From a bacterium (GTDB lineage Bacteria; Planctomycetota; UBA11346): a DNA stretch of 5,938 bases. The notes under the pieces were generated by a model. That model did not search any database and was not told where the DNA came from. It worked only from the letters and a program-made list of their open reading frames with translations. The position numbers and the translations under genes are program-made. The stretch spans positions 1 through 5,938 of the forward strand of contig JAIFKN010000234.1 in NCBI GenBank assembly GCA_020049615.1. Reading direction: 5' to 3'. Shown here piece after piece: positions 3,934 through 5,938 of this stretch; within the stretch, counting starts at the first letter, position 1, and every line of letters begins with the position of its first letter.

Positions 3934-5938
3934 ATGGCCGACGCCGCACCGACCATGCTGATGACCACCCTCGAGCGCGTCGCCAAGCGCACCGAGGCGC
4001 TCTTCGCCGTCGGCCTGGTCGGCATCATCGCCATCCTGCTGATGCCGCTGCCGCCGGGCATCCTCAGCACGCTCATCGGGCTGAACATCGCCCTCTCGCT
4101 GCTCATCTTCCTGGTCTGCGTCTACGTCAAGGAACCGCTCGAGTTCAACGCCTTCCCCAGCCTGCTGCTGGTGACGACGATGTTCCGTCTCGGGCTCAAT
4201 GTCGCCTCGACCAAGCTGATCCTGCTGACCGGCACCGGCGGCGCGGTGATCGAGGCGATGGGCAACGTGGTGGTGGGCGGCAACTTCGTGGTCGGCATCG
4301 TCGTCTTCGTCATCCTGCTGATCGTCCAGCTGGTGGTGGTGACCAAAGGCGCTGGGCGCATCTCGGAAGTGGCCGCGCGCTTCGTCCTCGACGCCATGCC
4401 GGGCAAGCAGATGGCGATCGACGCCGACCTCAACTCGGGCCTGATCACCGAGAAGGAGGCCCGCCAGCGGCGCGAGAAGATCGCCATGGAGGCGGAGTTC
4501 TACGGCGCGATGGACGGTGCCAGCAAGTTCGTCAAGGGCGACGCCATCGCCGGCCTGATCATCACCATCGTCAACGTCACCGCCGGCTTCATCATCGGCA
4601 TGGCCATGCTCGGCATGGATGCCGGCACCGCCCTGACCACCTTCGCGCTCCTGGCCATCGGCGACGGCCTGGTCAGCCAGATCCCGAGCATCCTGATCAC
4701 CATCGGCTCGGGCATGATCATCACCAAGACGCGCAGCGAGGAGACGGCCGGCGCCGCCCTGGCGCGCGAGGTCTTCCTCAAGCCCAAGCCGCTGGTCATC
4801 GCCGGCGCGGTCATCGTCATCGTCGGCTTCATCCCCGGCATGCCGCTGATCATCTTCCTCGCCATCGGCGGCGGGATGATGCTGCTCGGCTACACCCTGC
4901 GCGGCGCCGAGGGCGAGGCGGCCGAGGCCAAGGCGGCGGCCGAGGCCAAGGCCCAGCCGGTGCCGGAGGAGAAGCCGGAGGAGATCCTGGCCAGCGACCG
5001 CCTGGGCGTCGAGATCGGCTACCGCCTGATCCCGCTGGTCGACAAGGAGCGCGGTGGCCAGCTGCTCGACCGCATCACCACCCTGCGCCGCCAGCTGGCG
5101 CGCGACGGCGGGCTGCTGGTGCCGCCGATCCGCATCAAGGACAACATCCAGCTGCCGCCCAACGGCTACCGCATCCTGGTCCACGGCCAGGAGGTGGCGC
5201 GCTACGAGCTGTATCCCGACCGCGCCCTGGCCATCGACGGCGGCGGCGTGACCTCGGCGGTGCAGGGCCAGAAGACCAAGGAGCCGGCCTTCGGCCTCGA
5301 CGCGGTGTGGATCGATGCCAACCGGCGCAGCGAGGCCGAGTCGGTCGGCTGGACGGTGACCGATCCGGCGAGCGTGTTCATCACCCACCTGACCCAGGTG
5401 CTGCGCGCCAACGCCCACCAGGTGCTCAACCGCGAGGACGTGCAGGCGATGCTCGCGGCGCTGAAGAAGGACGCGCCGGCACTGGTCAAGGAGATCGAGA
5501 CCGGGGCCAAGCTCGGTGCGGTGCAGAAGGTGCTCGGCCACCTGCTCGAGGAGCGGGTGCCGATCAACAATCTCGAGAAGATCCTCGAGGCGGTGGCCGA
5601 CGCGCCGGCCGCCGACCCGGCGCTGCTCGCTGAGCAGGCGCGCAGCCGCATGGGCCGCGCCGTGGTCGCCCCGCACCTCGACGCGCAGGGCCGGCTCAAT
5701 GCGATCATCTTCGATCCCGCCACCGAGACGCGTCTGTCGAGCAGCCTGGGCAGCGCGCCCGGCGGCCAGATCGCGGTCAGCCCGGCCGAGGCCAGCGCGC
5801 TGATCGACCAGATCGGCCGCAGCCTGCAGGAGGCCAGTGCACTCGGTCGCGAAGCCGTGCTGCTGACCACGGCGGGCCTGCGCCGCCAGCTGCGCCAGAT
5901 CACCAGCCGTTTCCACGCCGATCTTGCCGTCCTGTCCT
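3934..5938 (+). CDS. flhA: Flagellar type III export-gate protein FlhA (3' partial)
   Basis: The frame is open from 3934 to the window end (668 codons plus one base). FlhA is usually about 690 residues, and the sequence stops at F-H-A-D-L-A-V-L-S, just before the family's short C-terminal tail, so only about 20-30 codons are missing. FlhA is the membrane export gate of the flagellar secretion apparatus; its nonamer ring receives chaperone-substrate complexes. About eight membrane segments lie within residues 22-320. The FHIPEP block is at 142-165 (LDAMPGKQMAIDAD at 152-165), followed by FYGAMDGASKFVKGDAIAG and IGDGLVSQIP. Lys198, Asp203 and Asp244 appear to correspond to Salmonella K203, D208 and D249. 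An Ala/Glu/Lys-rich linker (about 324-350) leads to the cytosolic domain (VEIGYRLIPLVD, PAFGLDAVWI, EERVPINNLEKILEAVAD, RAVVAPHLD). These cytosolic motifs fit FlhA better than the virulence paralogue SctV. Val151 stands where the family signature usually has Ser/Thr. A separate promoter upstream is likely. Confidence 0.95.
   Translation, partial: MADAAPTMLMTTLERVAKRTEALFAVGLVGIIAILLMPLPPGILSTLIGLNIALSLLIFLVCVYVKEPLEFNAFPSLLLVTTMFRLGLNVASTKLILLTGTGGAVIEAMGNVVVGGNFVVGIVVFVILLIVQLVVVTKGAGRISEVAARFVLDAMPGKQMAIDADLNSGLITEKEARQRREKIAMEAEFYGAMDGASKFVKGDAIAGLIITIVNVTAGFIIGMAMLGMDAGTALTTFALLAIGDGLVSQIPSILITIGSGMIITKTRSEETAGAALAREVFLKPKPLVIAGAVIVIVGFIPGMPLIIFLAIGGGMMLLGYTLRGAEGEAAEAKAAAEAKAQPVPEEKPEEILASDRLGVEIGYRLIPLVDKERGGQLLDRITTLRRQLARDGGLLVPPIRIKDNIQLPPNGYRILVHGQEVARYELYPDRALAIDGGGVTSAVQGQKTKEPAFGLDAVWIDANRRSEAESVGWTVTDPASVFITHLTQVLRANAHQVLNREDVQAMLAALKKDAPALVKEIETGAKLGAVQKVLGHLLEERVPINNLEKILEAVADAPAADPALLAEQARSRMGRAVVAPHLDAQGRLNAIIFDPATETRLSSSLGSAPGGQIAVSPAEASALIDQIGRSLQEASALGREAVLLTTAGLRRQLRQITSRFHADLAVLS
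4917..4952 (+). repeat. Perfect 18-bp tandem duplication in the FlhA linker
   Basis: The 18-mer GGCGGCCGAGGCCAAGGC occurs twice head to tail, at 4917-4934 and 4935-4952. It is in frame and duplicates six residues of the type A-E-A-K-A-A in the linker between the membrane domain and the cytosolic domain. The identity at DNA level, including third positions, suggests a recent slippage duplication. Confidence 0.85.

Noticed and set aside
2955..5633. 892-codon open frame on the plus strand running from the heparinase gene into flhA
   Set aside because: It crosses two real genes and the gap between them in the wrong frame, and its product is Arg/Gly/His-rich nonsense without any family motif.
3847..5916. 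689-codon open frame on the minus strand opposite flhA
   Set aside because: It is the antisense shadow of flhA, rich in Arg/Gln/His/Asp low-complexity runs with no recognisable domain; in GC-rich genes stops are rare on the opposite strand.
3934..5938. SctV/LcrD (virulence type III secretion) instead of FlhA
   Set aside because: Cytosolic-domain motifs such as VEIGYRLIPLVD, PAFGLDAVWI and the VPINNLEKILEAVAD block match flagellar FlhA, and no injectisome genes are in view.

Overview
The window is a GC-rich (roughly two-thirds or more G+C by eye) bacterial chromosomal segment with four genes, all on the + strand and separated by short gaps. No rRNA, tRNA, CRISPR array or insertion sequence is visible. 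A flagellar export gene with a possible sigma-54 site points to a flagellated bacterium, and a signal peptide plus a heparinase II/III-like enzyme fits a Gram-negative polysaccharide degrader. A member of the Planctomycetota or a relative is a reasonable guess, but nothing here fixes the phylum.

Layout: (1) 1-396 is the C-terminal end of a ComM/YifB-type Mg-chelatase-like AAA+ ATPase, cut by the window start. (2) 395-424 is a compact set of overlapping complementary segments that can form two mutually exclusive hairpins around the next gene's ribosome binding site. (3) 425-1942 is an exported alpha/beta hydrolase (PHB-depolymerase/feruloyl-esterase-like) with a C-terminal stalk of about five degenerate helical repeats. 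(4) 2034-3774 is a heparinase II/III-family polysaccharide lyase-like gene broken by one frameshift near 2553; the two halves lie in different frames, and the break sits in the loop of a DNA hairpin. (5) 3775-3933 is a 159-nt leader with a sigma-54-like -24/-12 match and an 8-bp hairpin. (6) 3934-5938 is flhA, the flagellar export-gate membrane protein, complete except for the last few codons beyond the window end.

The esterase and the lyase are plausibly one small carbohydrate-processing unit: an exported esterase that could remove acyl groups and a lyase that cleaves uronic-acid-containing polymers. This is inferred from adjacency and family membership. flhA appears to be a separate transcription unit beginning in the 159-nt gap. 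I see no clearly new multi-gene system. The items most worth checking are the frameshift-in-hairpin, the sigma-54 candidate before flhA, the repeat stalk on the esterase and the switch-like hairpins at 395-424.
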